A stretch of DNA of 64,000 bases from Eutreptiella sp. 'Long Island Sound 2002' (GCA_964036045.1 OZ038383.1:115840431-115904430); one strand, 5' to 3'; numbered from the stretch's first letter, positions 41,031 through 52,994 are shown. A program made the numbers and translations. Notes: a model not told the origin generated them from the letters alone.

Positions 41031-42850
41031 ATATGTCTACCCCAGCAATGCCTGGCCCTTGTGAATGGGCTCCCACCCCCTGGAGATCCCTTGTTCAGGG
41101 AGAGTCCAGGGTGGTGGGTCAGGCTGCAGAGTGTAGGCCACAGACACAGCACGTGTTCCCATGTTTCTGTGCCCGAAAACTTTGAAAATTTTAGGAAATT
41201 GTTTCATGCCTATATGTCTACCCCAGCAATGCCTGGCCCTTGTGAATGGGCTCCCACCCCCTGGAGATCCCTTGTTCAGGGAGAGTCCAGGGTGGTGGGT
41301 CAGGCTGCAGAGTGTAGGCCACAGACACAGCACGTGTTCCCATGTTTTTGTGCCCTAAAACTTTGAAAAATTTTAGGAAATTGTTTTATGCCTGTATGTC
41401 TACCCCAGCAATGCCTGGCCCTTGTGAATGGGCTCCCACCCCCTGGAGATCCCTTGTTCAGGGAGAGTCCAGGGTGGTGGGTCAGGCTGCAGAGTGTAGG
41501 CCACAGACACAGCACGTGTTCCCATGTTTCTGTGCCCGAAAACTTTGAAAATTTTAGGAAATTGTTTTATGCCTATATGTCTACCCCAGCAATGCCTGGC
41601 CCTTGTGAATGGGCTCCCACCCCCTGGAGATCCCTTGTTCAGGGAGAGTCCAGGGTGGTGGGTCAGGCTGCAGAGTGTAGGCCACAGACACAGCACGTGT
41701 TCCCATGTTTTTGTGCCCGAAAACTTTGAAAATTTTAGGAAATTGTTTTATGCCTGTATGTCTACCCCAGCAATGCCTGGCCCTTGTGAATGGGCTCCCA
41801 CCCCCTGGAGATCCCTTGTTCAGGGAGAGTCCAGGGTGGTGGGTCAGGCTGCAGAGTGTAGGCCACAGACACAGCACGTGTTCCCATGTTTCTGTGCCCG
41901 AAAACTTTGAAAAATTTTAAGAAATTGTTTTATGCCTGTATGTCTACCCCAGCAATGCCTGGCCCTTGTGAATGGGCTCCCACCCCCTGGAGATCCCTTG
42001 TTCAGGGAGAGTCCAGGGTGGTGGGTCAGGCTGCAGAGTGTAGGCCACAGACACAGCACGTGTTCCCATGTTTCTGTGCCCGAAAACTTTGAAAAATTTT
42101 AGGAAATTGTTTCATGCCTATATGTCTACCCCAGCAATGCCTGGCCCTTGTGAATGGGCTCCCACCCCCTGGAGATCCCTTGTTCAGGGAGAGTCCAGGG
42201 TGGTGGGTCAGGCTGCAGAGTGTAGGCCACAGACACAGCACGTGTTCCCATGTTTTTGTGCCCTAAAACTTTGAAAAATTTTAGGAAATTGTTTTATGCC
42301 TATATGTCTACCCCAGCAATGCCTGGCCCTTGTGAATGGGCTCCCACCCCCTGGAGATCCCTTGTTCAGGGAGAGTCCAGGGTGGTGGGTCAGGCTGCAG
42401 AGTGTAGGCCACAGACACAGCACGTGTTCCCATGTTTCTGTGCCCGAAAACTTTGAAAATTTTAGGAAATTGTTTCATGCCTATATGTCTACCCCAGCAA
42501 TGCCTGGCCCTTGTGAATGGGCTCCCACCCCCTGGAGATCCCTTGTTCAGGGAGAGTCCAGGGTGGTGGGTCAGGCTGCAGAGTGTAGGCCACAGACACA
42601 GCACGTGTTCCCATGTTTTTGTGCCCTAAAACTTTGAAAAATTTTAGGAAATTGTTTTATGCCTGTATGTCTACCCCAGCAATGCCTGGCCCTTGTGAAT
42701 GGGCTCCCACCCCCTGGAGATCCCTTGTTCAGGGAGAGTCCAGGGTGGTGGGTCAGGCTGCAGAGTGTAGGCCACAGACACAGCACGTGTTCCCATGTTT
42801 CTGTGCCCGAAAACTTTGAAAATTTTAGGAAATTGTTTTATGCCTATATG
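40980..42850 (+). repeat. 1,271-bp period duplication (7 monomers)
   Basis: The ordered series of monomer types (c/t and a/g states at the diagnostic sites, plus the extra-A monomers) from about 40980 matches the series from about 42250 with an offset of 1,271 bp. Support is weaker than for the other duplications because no very rare private variant is involved. Confidence 0.65.
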
Positions 42851-44059
42851 TCTACCCCAGCAATGCCTGGCCCTTGTGAATGGGCTCCCACCCCCTGGAG
42901 ATCCCTTGTTCAGGGAGAGTCCAGGGTGGTGGGTCAGGCTGCAGAGTGTAGGCCACAGACACAGCACGTGTTCCCATGTTTTTGTGCCCTAAAACTTTGA
43001 AAATTTTAGGAAATTGTTTTATGCCTATATGTCTACCCCAGCAATGCCTGGCCCTTGTGAATGGGCTCCCACCCCCTGGAGATCCCTTGTTCAGGGAGAG
43101 TCCAGGGTGGTGGGTCAGGCTGCAGAGTGTAGGCCACAGACACAGCACGTGTTCCCATGTTTTTGTGCCCGAAAACTTTGAAAATTTTAGGAAATTGTTT
43201 CATGCCTATATGTCTACCCCAGCAATGCCTGGCCCTTGTGAATGGGCTCCCACCCCCTGGAGATCCCTTGTTCAGGGAGAGTCCAGGGTGGTGGGTCAGG
43301 CTGCAGAGTGTAGGCCACAGACACAGCACATGTTCCCATGTTTTTGTGCCCTAAAACTTTGAAAAATTTTAAGAAATTGTTTTATGCCTGTATGTCTACC
43401 CCAGCAATGCCTGGCCCTTGTGAATGGGCTCCCACCCCCTTGAGATCCCTTGTTCAGGGAGAGTCCAGGGTGGTGGGTCAGGCTGCAGAGTGTAGGCCAC
43501 AGACACAGCACGTGTTCCCATGTTTCTGTGCCCGAAAACTTTGAAAATTTTAGGAAATTGTTTCATGCCTATATGTCTACCCCAGCAATGCCTGGCCCTT
43601 GTGAATGGGCTCCCACCCCCTGGAGATCCCTTGTTCAGGGAGAGTCCAGGGTGGTGGGTCAGGCTGCAGAGTGTAGGCCACAGACACAGCACGTGTTCCC
43701 ATGTTTTTGTGCCCGAAAACTTCGAAAATTTTAGGAAATTGTTTTATGCCTATATGTCTACCCCAGCAATGCCTGGCCCTTGTGAATGGGCTCCCACCCC
43801 CTGGAGATCCCTTGTTCAGGGAGATTCCAGGGTGGTGGGTCAGGCTGCAGAGTGTAGGCCACAGACACAGCACGTGTTCCCATGTTTCTGTGCCCGAAAA
43901 CTTTGAAAATTTTAGGAAATTGTTTTATGCCTATATGTCTACCCCAGCAATGCCTGGCCCTTGTGAATGGGCTCCCACCCCCTGGAGATCCCTTGTTCAG
44001 GGAGAGTCCAGGGTGGTGGGTCAGGCTGCAGAGTGTAGGCCACAGACACAGCACGTGTT

Positions 44060-45910
44060 CCCATGTTTTTGTGCCCTAAAACTTTGAAAAATTTTAGGAA
44101 ATTGTTTTATGCCTGTATGTCTACCCCAGCAATGCCTGGCCCTTGTGAATGGGCTCCCACCCCCTGGAGATCCCTTGTTCAGGGAGAGTCCAGGGTGGTG
44201 GGTCAGGCTGCAGAGTGTAGGCCACAGACACAGCACGTGTTCCATGTTTTTGTGCCCGAAAACTTTGAAAATTTTAGGAAATTGTTTTATGCCTATATGT
44301 CTACCCCAGCAATGCCTGGCCCTTGTGAATGGGCTCCCACCCCCTGGAGATCCCTTGTTCAGGGAGAGTCCAGGGTGGTGGGTCAGGCTGCAGAGTGTAG
44401 GCCACAGACACAGAACGTGTTCCCATGTTTTTGTGCCCGAAAACTTTGAAAATTTTAGAAAATTGTTTCATGCCTATATGTCTACCCCAGCAATGCCTGG
44501 CCCTTGTGAATGGGCTCCCACCCCCTGGAGATCCCTTGTTCAGGGAGAGTCCAGGGTGGTGGGTCAGGCTGCAGAGTGTAGGCCACAGACACAGCACGTG
44601 TTCCCATGTTTTTGTGCCCTAAAACTTTGAAAAATTTTAAGAAATTGTTTTATGCCTGTATGTCTACCCCAGCAATGCCTGGCCCTTGTGAATGGGCTCC
44701 CACCCCCTGGAGATCCCTTGTTCAGGGAGAGTCCAGGGTGGTGGGTCAGGCTGCAGAGGGTAGGCCACAGACACAGCACGTGTTCCCATGTTTTTGTGCC
44801 CTAAAACTTTGAAAATTTTAGGAAATTGTTTCATGCCTATATGTCTACCCCAGCAATGCCTGGCCCTTGTGAATGGGCTCCCACCCCCTGGAGATCCCTT
44901 GTTCAGGGAGAGTCCAGGGTGGTGGGTCAGGCTGCAGAGTGTAGGCCACAGACACAGCACGTGTTCCCATGTTTTTGTGCCTTAAAACTTTGAAAATTTT
45001 AGGAAATTGTTTTATGCCTGTATGTCTACCCCAGCAATGCCTGGCCCTTGTGAATGGGCTCCCACCCCCTGGAGATCCCTTGTTCAGGGAGAGTCCAGGG
45101 TGGTGGGTCAGGCTGCAGAGTGTAGGCCACAGACACAGCACGTGTTCCCATGTTTTTGTGCCCTAAAACTCTGAAAAATTTTAAGAAATTGTTTTATGCC
45201 TGTATGTCTACCCCAGCAATGCCTGGCCCTTGTGAATGGGCTCCCACCCCCTGGAGATCCCTTGTTCAGGGAGAGTCCAGGGTGGTGGGTCAGGCTGCAG
45301 AGTGTAGGCCACAGACACAGCACGTGTTCCCATGTTTTTGTGCCCTAAAACTTTGAAAATTTTAGGAAATTGTTTTATGCCTGTATGTCTACCCCAGCAA
45401 TGCCTGGCCCTTGTGAATGGGCTCCCACCCCCTGGAGATCCCTTGTTCAGGGAGAGTCCAGGGTGGTGGGTCAGGCTGCAGAGTGTAGGCCACAGACACA
45501 GCACGTGTTCCATGTTTTTGTGCCCGAAAACTTTGAAAATTTTAGGAAATTGTTTTATGCCTATATGTCTACCCCAGCAATGCCTGGCCCTTGTGAATGG
45601 GCTCCCACCCCCTGGAGATCCCTTGTTCAGGGAGAGTCCAGGGTGGTGGGTCAGGCTGCAGAGGGTAGGCCACAGACACAGAACGTGTTCCCATGTTTTT
45701 GTGCCCGAAAACTTTGAAAATTTTAGAAAATTGTTTCATGCCTATATGTCTACCCCAGCAATGCCTGGCCCTTGTGAATGGGCTCCCACCCCCTGGAGAT
45801 CCCTTGTTCAGGGAGAGTCCAGGGTGGTGGGTCAGGCTGCAGAGTGTAGGCCACAGACACAGCACGTGTTCCCATGTTTTTGTGCCCTAAAACTTTGAAA
45901 AATTTTAAGA
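44060..45910 (+). repeat. 1,268-bp period duplication marked by a 1-base deletion
   Basis: The normal gtgttcccatg is shortened to gtgttccatg only at about 44239 and 45507, 1,268 bp apart. In both cases the second monomer downstream carries the otherwise rare ttttagaaaattg. The paired private markers make common descent clear. Confidence 0.85.
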
Positions 45911-47639
45911 AATTGTTTTATGCCTGTATGTCTACCCCAGCAATGCCTGGCCCTTGTGAATGGGCTCCCACCCCCTGGAGATCCCTTGTTCAGGGAGAGT
46001 CCAGGGTGGTGGGTCAGGCTGCAGAGGGTAGGCCACAGACACAGCACGTGTTCCCATGTTTTTGTGCCCGAAAACTTTGAAAATTTTAGGAAATTGTTTC
46101 ATGCCTATATGTCTACCCCAGCAATGCCTGGCCCTTGTGAATGGGCTCCCACCCCCTGGAGATCCCTTGTTCAGGGAGAGTCCAGGGTGGTGGGTCAGGC
46201 TGCAGAGTGTAGGCCACAGACACAGCACGTGTTCCCATGTTTTTGTGCCCTAAAACTTTGAAAAATTTTAGGAAATTGTTTTATGCCTGTATGTCTACCC
46301 CAGCAATGCCTGGCCCTTGTGAATGGGCTCCCACCCCCTGGAGATCCCTTGTTCAGGGAGAGTCCAGGGTGGTGGGTCAGGCTGCAGAGTGTAGGCCACA
46401 GACACAGCACGTGTTCCCATGTTTTTGTGCCCTAAAACTCTGAAAAATTTTAGGAAATTGTTTTATGCCTGTATGTCTACCCCAGCAATGCCTGGCCCTT
46501 GTGAATGGGCTCCCACCCCCTGGAGATCCCTTGTTCAGGGAGAGTCCAGGGTGGTGGGTCAGGCTGCAGAGTGTAGGCCACAGACACAGCACGTGTTCCC
46601 ATGTTTTTGTGCCCTAAAACTCTGAAAAATTTTAGGAAATTGATTTATGCCTGTATGTCTACCCCAGCAATGCCTGGCCCTTGTGAATGGGCTCCCACCC
46701 CCTGGAGATCCCTTGTTCAGGGAGAGTCCAGGGTGGTGGGTCAGGCTGCAGAGTGTAGGCCACAGACACAGCACGTGTTCCCATGTTTTTGTGCCCTAAA
46801 ACTTTGAAAAATTTTAGGAAATTGTTTCATGCCTATATGTCTACCCCAGCAATTCCTGGCCCTTGTGAATGGGCTCCCACCCCCTGGAGATCCCTTGTTC
46901 AGGGAGAGTCCAGGGTGGTGGGTCAGGCTGCAGAGTGTAGGCCACAGACACAGCACGTGTTCCCATGTTTTTGTGCCCGAAAACTTTGAAAATTTTAGGA
47001 AATTGTTTTATGCCTATATGTCTACCCCAGCAATGCCTGGCCCTTGTGAATGGGCTCCCACCCCCTGGAGATCCCTTGTTCAGGGAGAGTCCAGGGTGGT
47101 GGGTCAGGCTGCAGAGTGTAGGCCACAGACACAGCACGTGTTCCCATGTTTTTGTGCCCGAAAACTTTGAAAATTTTAGGAAATTGTTTCATGCCTATAT
47201 GTCTACCCCAGCAATGCCTGGCCCTTGTGAATGGGCTCCCGACCCCTGGAGATCCCTTGTTCAGGGAGAGTCCAGGGTGGTGGGTCAGGCTGCAGAGTGT
47301 AGGCCACAGACACAGCACGTGTTCCCATGTTTCTGTGCCCTAAAACTTTGAAAATTTTAGGAAATTGTTTTATGCCTATATGTCTACCCCAGCAATGCCT
47401 GGCCCTTGTGAATGGGCTCCCACCCCCTGGAGATCCCTTGTTCAGGGAGAGTCCAGGGTGGTGGGTCAGGCTGCAGAGTGTAGGCCACAGACACAGAACG
47501 TGTTCCCATGTTTCTGTGCCCTAAAACTTTGAAAAATTTTAGGAAATTGTTTTATGCCTGTATGTCTACCCCAGCAATGCCTGGCCCTTGTGAATGGGCT
47601 CCCACCCCCTGGAGATCCCTTGTTCAGGGAGAGTCCAGG

Positions 47640-49160
47640 GTGGTGGGTCAGGCTGCAGAGTGTAGGCCACAGACACAGCACGTGTTCCCATGTTTTTGTG
47701 CCCGAAAACTTTGAAATTTTAGGAAATTGTTTTATGCCTATATGTCTACCCCAGCAATGCCTGGCCCTTGTGAATGGGCTCCCACCCCCTGGAGATCCCT
47801 TGTTCAGGGAGAGTCCAGGGTGGTGGGTCAGGCTGCAGAGTGTAGGCCACAGACACAGCACGTGTTCCCATGTTTTTGTGCCCGAAAACTTTGAAAATTT
47901 TAGGAAATTGTTTCATGCCTATATGTCTACCCCAGCAATGCCTGGCCCTTGTGAATGGGCTCCCACCCCCTGGAGATCCCTTGTTCAGGGAGAGTCCAGG
48001 GTGGTGGGTCAGGCTGCAGAGTGTAGGCCACAGACACAGCACGTGTTCCCATGTTTTTGTGCCCGAAAACTTTGAAAATTTTAGGAAATTGTTTCATGCC
48101 TATATGTCTACCCCAGCTATGCCTGGCCCTTGTGAATGGGCTCCCACCCCCTGGAGATCCCTTGTTCAGGGAGAGTCCAGGGTGGTGGGTCAGGCTGCAG
48201 AGTGTAGGCCACAGACACAACACGTGTTCCCATGTTTTTGTGCCCGAAAACTTTGAAAATTTTAGGAAATTGTTTCATGCCTATATGTCTACCCCAGCTA
48301 TGCCTGGCCCTTGTGAATGGGCTCCCACCCCCTGGAGATCCCTTGTTCAGGGAGAGTCCAGGGTGGTGGGTCAGGCTGCAGAGTGTAGGCCACAGACACA
48401 GCACGTGTTCCCATGTTTTTGTGCCCGAAAACTTTGAAAATTTTAGGAAATTGTTTCATGCCTATATGTCTACCCCAGCAATGCCTGGCCCTTGTGAATG
48501 GGCTCCCACCCCCTGGAGATCCCTTGTTCAGGGAGAGTCCAGGGTGGTGGGTCAGGCTGCAGAGTGTAGGCCACAGACACAGCACGTGTTCCCATGTTTT
48601 TGTGCCCGAAAACTTTGAAATTTTAGGAAATTGTTTTATGCCTATATGTCTACCCCAGCAATGCCTGGCCCTTGTGAATGGGCTCCCACCCCCTGGAGAT
48701 CCCTTGTTCAGGGAGAGTCCAGGGTGGTGGGTCAGGCTGCAGAGTGTAGGCCACAGACACAGCACGTGTTCCCATGTTTTTGTGCCCGAAAACTTTGAAA
48801 ATTTTAGGAAATTGTTTCATGCCTATATGTCTACCCCAGCAATGCCTGGCCCTTGTGAATGGGCTCCCACCCCCTGGAGATCCCTTGTTCAGGGAGAGTC
48901 CAGGGTGGTGGGTCAGGCTGCAGAGTGTAGGCCACAGACACAACACGTGTTCCCATGTTTTTGTGCCCGAAAACTTTGAAAATTTTAGGAAATTGTTTCA
49001 TGCCTATATGTCTACCCCAGCTATGCCTGGCCCTTGTGAATGGGCTCCCACCCCCTGGAGATCCCTTGTTCAGGGAGAGTCCAGGGTGGTGGGTCAGGCT
49101 GCAGAGTGTAGGCCACAGACACAGCACGTGTTCCCATGTTTTTGTGCCCGAAAACTTTGA
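47640..49160 (+). repeat. Mosaic 904-bp and 723-bp duplications
   Basis: A short ttgaaattttagg monomer occurs at 47711 and 48615 (offset 904 bp). The cacaacacgtg variant occurs at about 48216 and 48939 (offset 723 bp), and the cagctatgcc variant occurs at about 48115, 48296 and 49019. The differing offsets within one interval indicate more than one exchange or conversion event. Confidence 0.78.
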
Positions 49161-50811
49161 AAATTTTAGGAAATTGTTTCATGCCTATATGTCTACCCCA
49201 GCAATGCCTGGCCCTTGTGAATGGGCTCCCACCCCCTGGAGATCCCTTGTTCAGGGAGAGTCCAGGGTGGTGGGTCAGGCTGCAGAGTGTAGGCCACAGA
49301 CACAGCACGTGTTCCCATGTTTTTGTGCCCTAAAACTTTGAAAATTTTAGGAAATTGTTTTATGCCTATATGTCTACCCCAGCAATGCCTGGCCCTTGTG
49401 AATGGGCTCCCACCCCCTGGAGATCCCTTGTTCAGGGAGAGTCCAGGGTGGTGGGTCAGGCTGCAGAGTGTAGGCCACAGACACAGCACGTGTTCCCATG
49501 TTTTTGTGCCCGAAAACTTTGAAAAATTTTAGGAAATTGTTTCATGCCTATATGTCTACCCCAGCAATGCCTGGTCCTTGTGAATGGGCTCCCACCCCCT
49601 GGAGATCCCTTGTTCAGGGAGAGTCCAGGGTGGTTGGTCAGGCTGCAGAGTGTAGGCCACAGACACAGCACGTGTTCCCATGTTTCTGTGCCCTAAAACT
49701 TTGAAAATTTTAGGAAATTGTTTCATGCCTATATGTCTACCCCAGCAATGCCTGGCCCTTGTGAATGGGCTCCCACCCCCTGGAGATCCCTTGTTCAGGG
49801 AGAGTCCAGGGTGGTGGGTCAGGCTGCAGAGTGTAGGCCACAGACACAGAACGTGTGCCCATGTTTCTGTGCCCTAAAACTTTGAAAATTTTAGGAAATT
49901 GTTTTATGCCTATATGTCTACCCCAGCAATGCCTGGCCCTTGTGAATGGGCTCCCACCCCCTGGAGATCCCTTGTTCAGGGAGAGTCCAGGGTGGTGGGT
50001 CAGGCTGCAGAGTGTAGGCCACAGACACAGCACGTGTTCCCATGTTTTTGTGCCCGAAAACTTTGAAAATTTTAGGAAATTGTTTTATGCCTATATGTCT
50101 ACCCCAGCAATGCCTGGCCCTTGTGAATGGGCTCCCACCCCCTGGAGATCCCTTGTTCAGGGAGAGTCCAGGGTGGTGGGTCAGGCTGCAGAGTGTAGGC
50201 CACAGACACAGCACGTGTTCCCATGTTTCTGTGCCCTAAAACTTTGAAAATTTTAGGAAATTGTTTTATGCCTATATGTCTACCCCAGCAATGCCTGGCC
50301 CTTGTGAATGGGCTCCCACCCCCTGGAGATCCCTTGTTCAGGGAGAGTCCAGGGTGGTGGGTCAGGCTGCAGAGTGTAGGCCACAGACACAGCACGTGTT
50401 CCCATGTTTTTGTGCCCTAAAACTTTGAAAATTTTAGGAAATTGTTTCATGCCTATATGTCTACCCCAGCAATGCCTGGCCCTTGTGAATGGGCTCCCAC
50501 CCCCTGGAGATCCCTTGTTCAGGGAGAGTCCAGGGTGGTGGGTCAGGCTGCAGAGTGTAGGCCACAGACACAGCACGTGTTCCCATGTTTCTGTGCCCTA
50601 AAACTTTGAAAATTTTAGGAAATTGTTTTATGCCTATATGTCTACCCCAGCAATGCCTGGCCCTTGTGAATGGGCTCCCACCCCCTGGAGATCCCTTGTT
50701 CAGGGAGAGTCCAGGGTGGTGGGTCAGGCTGCAGAGTGTAGGCCACAGACACAGCACGTGTTCCCATGTTTTTGTGCCCTAAAACTTTGAAAATTTTAGG
50801 AAATTGTTTTA

Positions 50812-51011
50812 NNNNNNNNNNNNNNNNNNNNNNNNNNNNNNNNNNNNNNNNNNNNNNNNNNNNNNNNNNNNNNNNNNNNNNNNNNNNNNNNNNNNNNNNN
50901 NNNNNNNNNNNNNNNNNNNNNNNNNNNNNNNNNNNNNNNNNNNNNNNNNNNNNNNNNNNNNNNNNNNNNNNNNNNNNNNNNNNNNNNNNNNNNNNNNNNN
51001 NNNNNNNNNNN
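50812..51011. other. Assembly gap of 200 N
   Basis: There are exactly 200 Ns. A round number of this kind is normally a placeholder of unknown true size. On the left the sequence stops inside a 181-bp monomer. On the right it resumes inside the A part of the subtelomeric block, at a point matched internally at 56094 and 61946. The satellite/subtelomere junction is therefore not observed. Confidence 0.99.
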
Positions 51012-52170
51012 TCATTTTTGGGCCCATTCATGTGCCATAGCCCATGAAGGTAATAAACTCACAGAGGTAGTGAAATCACAACCAGGGGGACCGGCATACA
51101 TGGGAAACACGTTTCATGAATTGTAGCAAAGGGATTACATTTGGGTTTCAACCCCTTATGGAATCCGTATTTTCTGAGGGGAAAAATATCCCCCAACAAT
51201 TTTCTGTTGGGAACCCCTGAGATCCCCTCACCTAAAAACTCCATTTTTTTTTAGGTTGGATGCAAGCGGCAGGGAGACAGAGCTAGGTTGGCATACTATG
51301 GCCCCTATGCATCACTCACCACCTTGATCCCATTCAATTTTTTCCTTCTACACGGACGCCCTAACAAACGACTGTTGCCAGCATGGGCTGGCTGCAAAAG
51401 TGCATCCTATGTGGCTGCTGGGAATGTGGGGAGGGGCCGGAGGGGGGGGGGGGGTCCGGCAAGTCACATTGAAAAACGCCCCTTTTCCAGCCCGAAGCAC
51501 ACCAATGATCAGCCTGGGTGCGAAGCACAAATCACCTCGCAGAGGTTGTTAGATCAAAGCCAGGCAGGGGTATATATGGGGAAAACGCCACATACCCCCC
51601 ATTTTGGGCCTTTTTGGGCCTATTCGCGTACCCTACCCCAAGGGGTTGAATTGTTAGTTTAACCCCTTGTAAAATCATTATTTTGTCCAATAAATGCATC
51701 CCCCAATGAGTTTTTGGTCCGGACCCCCCCAGACGCCCCCCACTTGAAACCCACTTTTTTGAGGTTTTGAGGGAGGGGGGGGGTGGGGGGGGGGGTCAAA
51801 AATGTCGAAAAAATGACCCCCCCTTTTTTGGGTCGAAAATCATGAATCGTTTGGTTTTTTTTTCGATTTTGAGCCGAAAAAGTGTTTCCGGGTCCCGACT
51901 CCATAGGGTTTGTATGGGGCGGAGTGGGACGAGCGCTGATGCAGTTTATGCACTTTTCAGCCATTTTTGCTATGTTGGTGGTTTTGGCGACCTCGGTGAC
52001 CCCGTGGTATCCACTTTGAGGGGTGCGAGTGGGGATGTTGTGACAGTATATGCCTACTAGGATATCTAAGGACGTTTTTTGCGGTCTGTAGCTGTGCCGA
52101 GGGCCGGTCAGTGCCTGTGCTAAAGACACAGAATGGCCATTTCCACCAGTAATGGCCTAGTGAATGGGCC
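51012..52170 (+). repeat. Subtelomeric A-B-C block, copy 1 (5' part lost in gap)
   Basis: This matches 56094-57260 and 61946-63100 closely. Part A (51012-51250) and part B (from about 51530) are diverged versions of each other, both running from an aaatcac stretch through a tat-rich gggg segment to a run of T and ggt. B carries a tatatata-like stretch at about 51570 and an AATAAA at about 51689. Part C begins with G-runs (about 51773-51795), then a CGAAAA-rich stretch, and ends at aatgggcc just before a ~190-bp monomer. No convincing gene is present; short open frames on both strands are broken or shifted between copies. Confidence 0.85.
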
Positions 52171-52994
52171 GGTACACAACCTGCTTATGTAGTTTTTCAC
52201 CGTGGACAACTCAAAAATCGAAGTTTTCGAAGCTTTTTGAGTTTCTGACCACACAATATGCTGCAGTTACGTGTTTTTCACCCTATTTGGGTATTGGGTG
52301 GGGCGGGGGGAATCCCAAGGGATTGGTACACAACCTGCTGATGCAGCTTTTCACTCTGGACAGCTCAAAATCGAAGTTTTCGAAACTTGTTTTTCTGATA
52401 CCGTGATCACCTAAAATGACCATCCAAGCTATGTAAAGCATGTTTTAGGCTGCAGTTACGTGTTTTATCACCCTATTTGGGTATTGGCCGCACGGGGGGG
52501 GGGGGGGGGGGGGCTCCCAAGGGATTGGTACACAACCTGCTTATGCAGTTTTTCACTCTGGACAGCTCAAAAATCGAAGTTTCGAAACTTGTTTTTCTGA
52601 TACCGTGATCACCTAAAATGACCATCCAAGCTATGTAAAGCATGTTTTGGCCCGTATTTACGCGTTTTTCACCCTATTTGGGTATTGGGTGGGGGGGGGG
52701 GGACTCCCAAGGGATTGGTACACAACCTGCTCATGCAGTTTTTCACTCTGGACAGCTCAGAAATCGAAGTTTTTGAAACTTGTTTTTTTGATCTTGTGAC
52801 CACTTAAAATGACCATCCAAGGTATGTAAAGCATGTTTTAGGCCGTATGTACATGATTTTCACCCTATTTGGGTATAAGGTCCGGGGGGGTTGGGGGGGC
52901 TCCCAAGGGATTGGTACACAACATGCTTATGCAGTTTTTCACCCTAGGCTGCTCAAAAAACGAAGTTTCCGAAACTTGTTTCTTTGATACCGTG
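52171..52994 (+). repeat. Diverged ~190-bp satellite monomers
   Basis: Monomers begin at ggtacacaacc and pass through a pyrimidine-rich cagtttttcac, the palindromic aagtttt/cgaaactt, gataccgtgatcacc, gctatgtaaagcatg and caccctatttgggtattgg, ending in a G-run and ctcccaaggg. The second gctcaaaa mark follows after only 157 bp because the first monomer lacks about 39 bp between cacaatatg and ctgcagtt. A run of 20 G lies at 52494-52513. The last 152 bp (52843-52994) form the left target duplication of the neighbouring insertion. Confidence 0.85.
52843..52994 (+). repeat. Left 152-bp target-site duplication
   Basis: This segment begins at ccgtatgtacatgatttt and ends at gataccgtg. It is repeated at 53288-53438 with only a few differences, and both copies share states absent from other monomers, such as gtacatgatttt, acaacatgct and ctcaaaaaacg. 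The two copies bracket the 293-bp insertion exactly. Confidence 0.85.

Larger units (their letters stand above)
1..50811 (+). repeat. 181-bp head-to-tail satellite array (about 280 monomers)
   Basis: A single monomer of about 181 bp repeats in one orientation with no insertion, inversion or unrelated sequence from the window start to the gap. Each monomer has an AT-rich part (around gaaaattttaggaaattg), a GC-rich middle (around ccaccccctggagatccc) and a CACGTG or AACGTG motif. Variable sites recur: gttt[c/t]atg, cct[a/g]tatg, ttgtt[c/t]aggg, gcagag[t/g]gtagg, ag[c/a]acgtg, gttt[t/c]tgtg, gccc[g/t]aaa, and one extra A in gaaaa(a)tttt that makes 182-bp monomers. The array continues beyond the left edge and ends in the gap, so its real length is unknown. 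The period is close to a nucleosome repeat, as in many centromeric or pericentromeric satellites; that role is inference. The open frames inside it are not genes. Confidence 0.97.

Noticed and set aside
1-50811. CRISPR-like direct repeat array
   Set aside because: The units are contiguous 181-bp monomers without unique spacers, in eukaryote-type DNA.
51059-51244. 61-codon antisense frame in part A
   Set aside because: It is intact in two copies but broken by a one-base deletion at about 62015 in the third, with no homology recognised.
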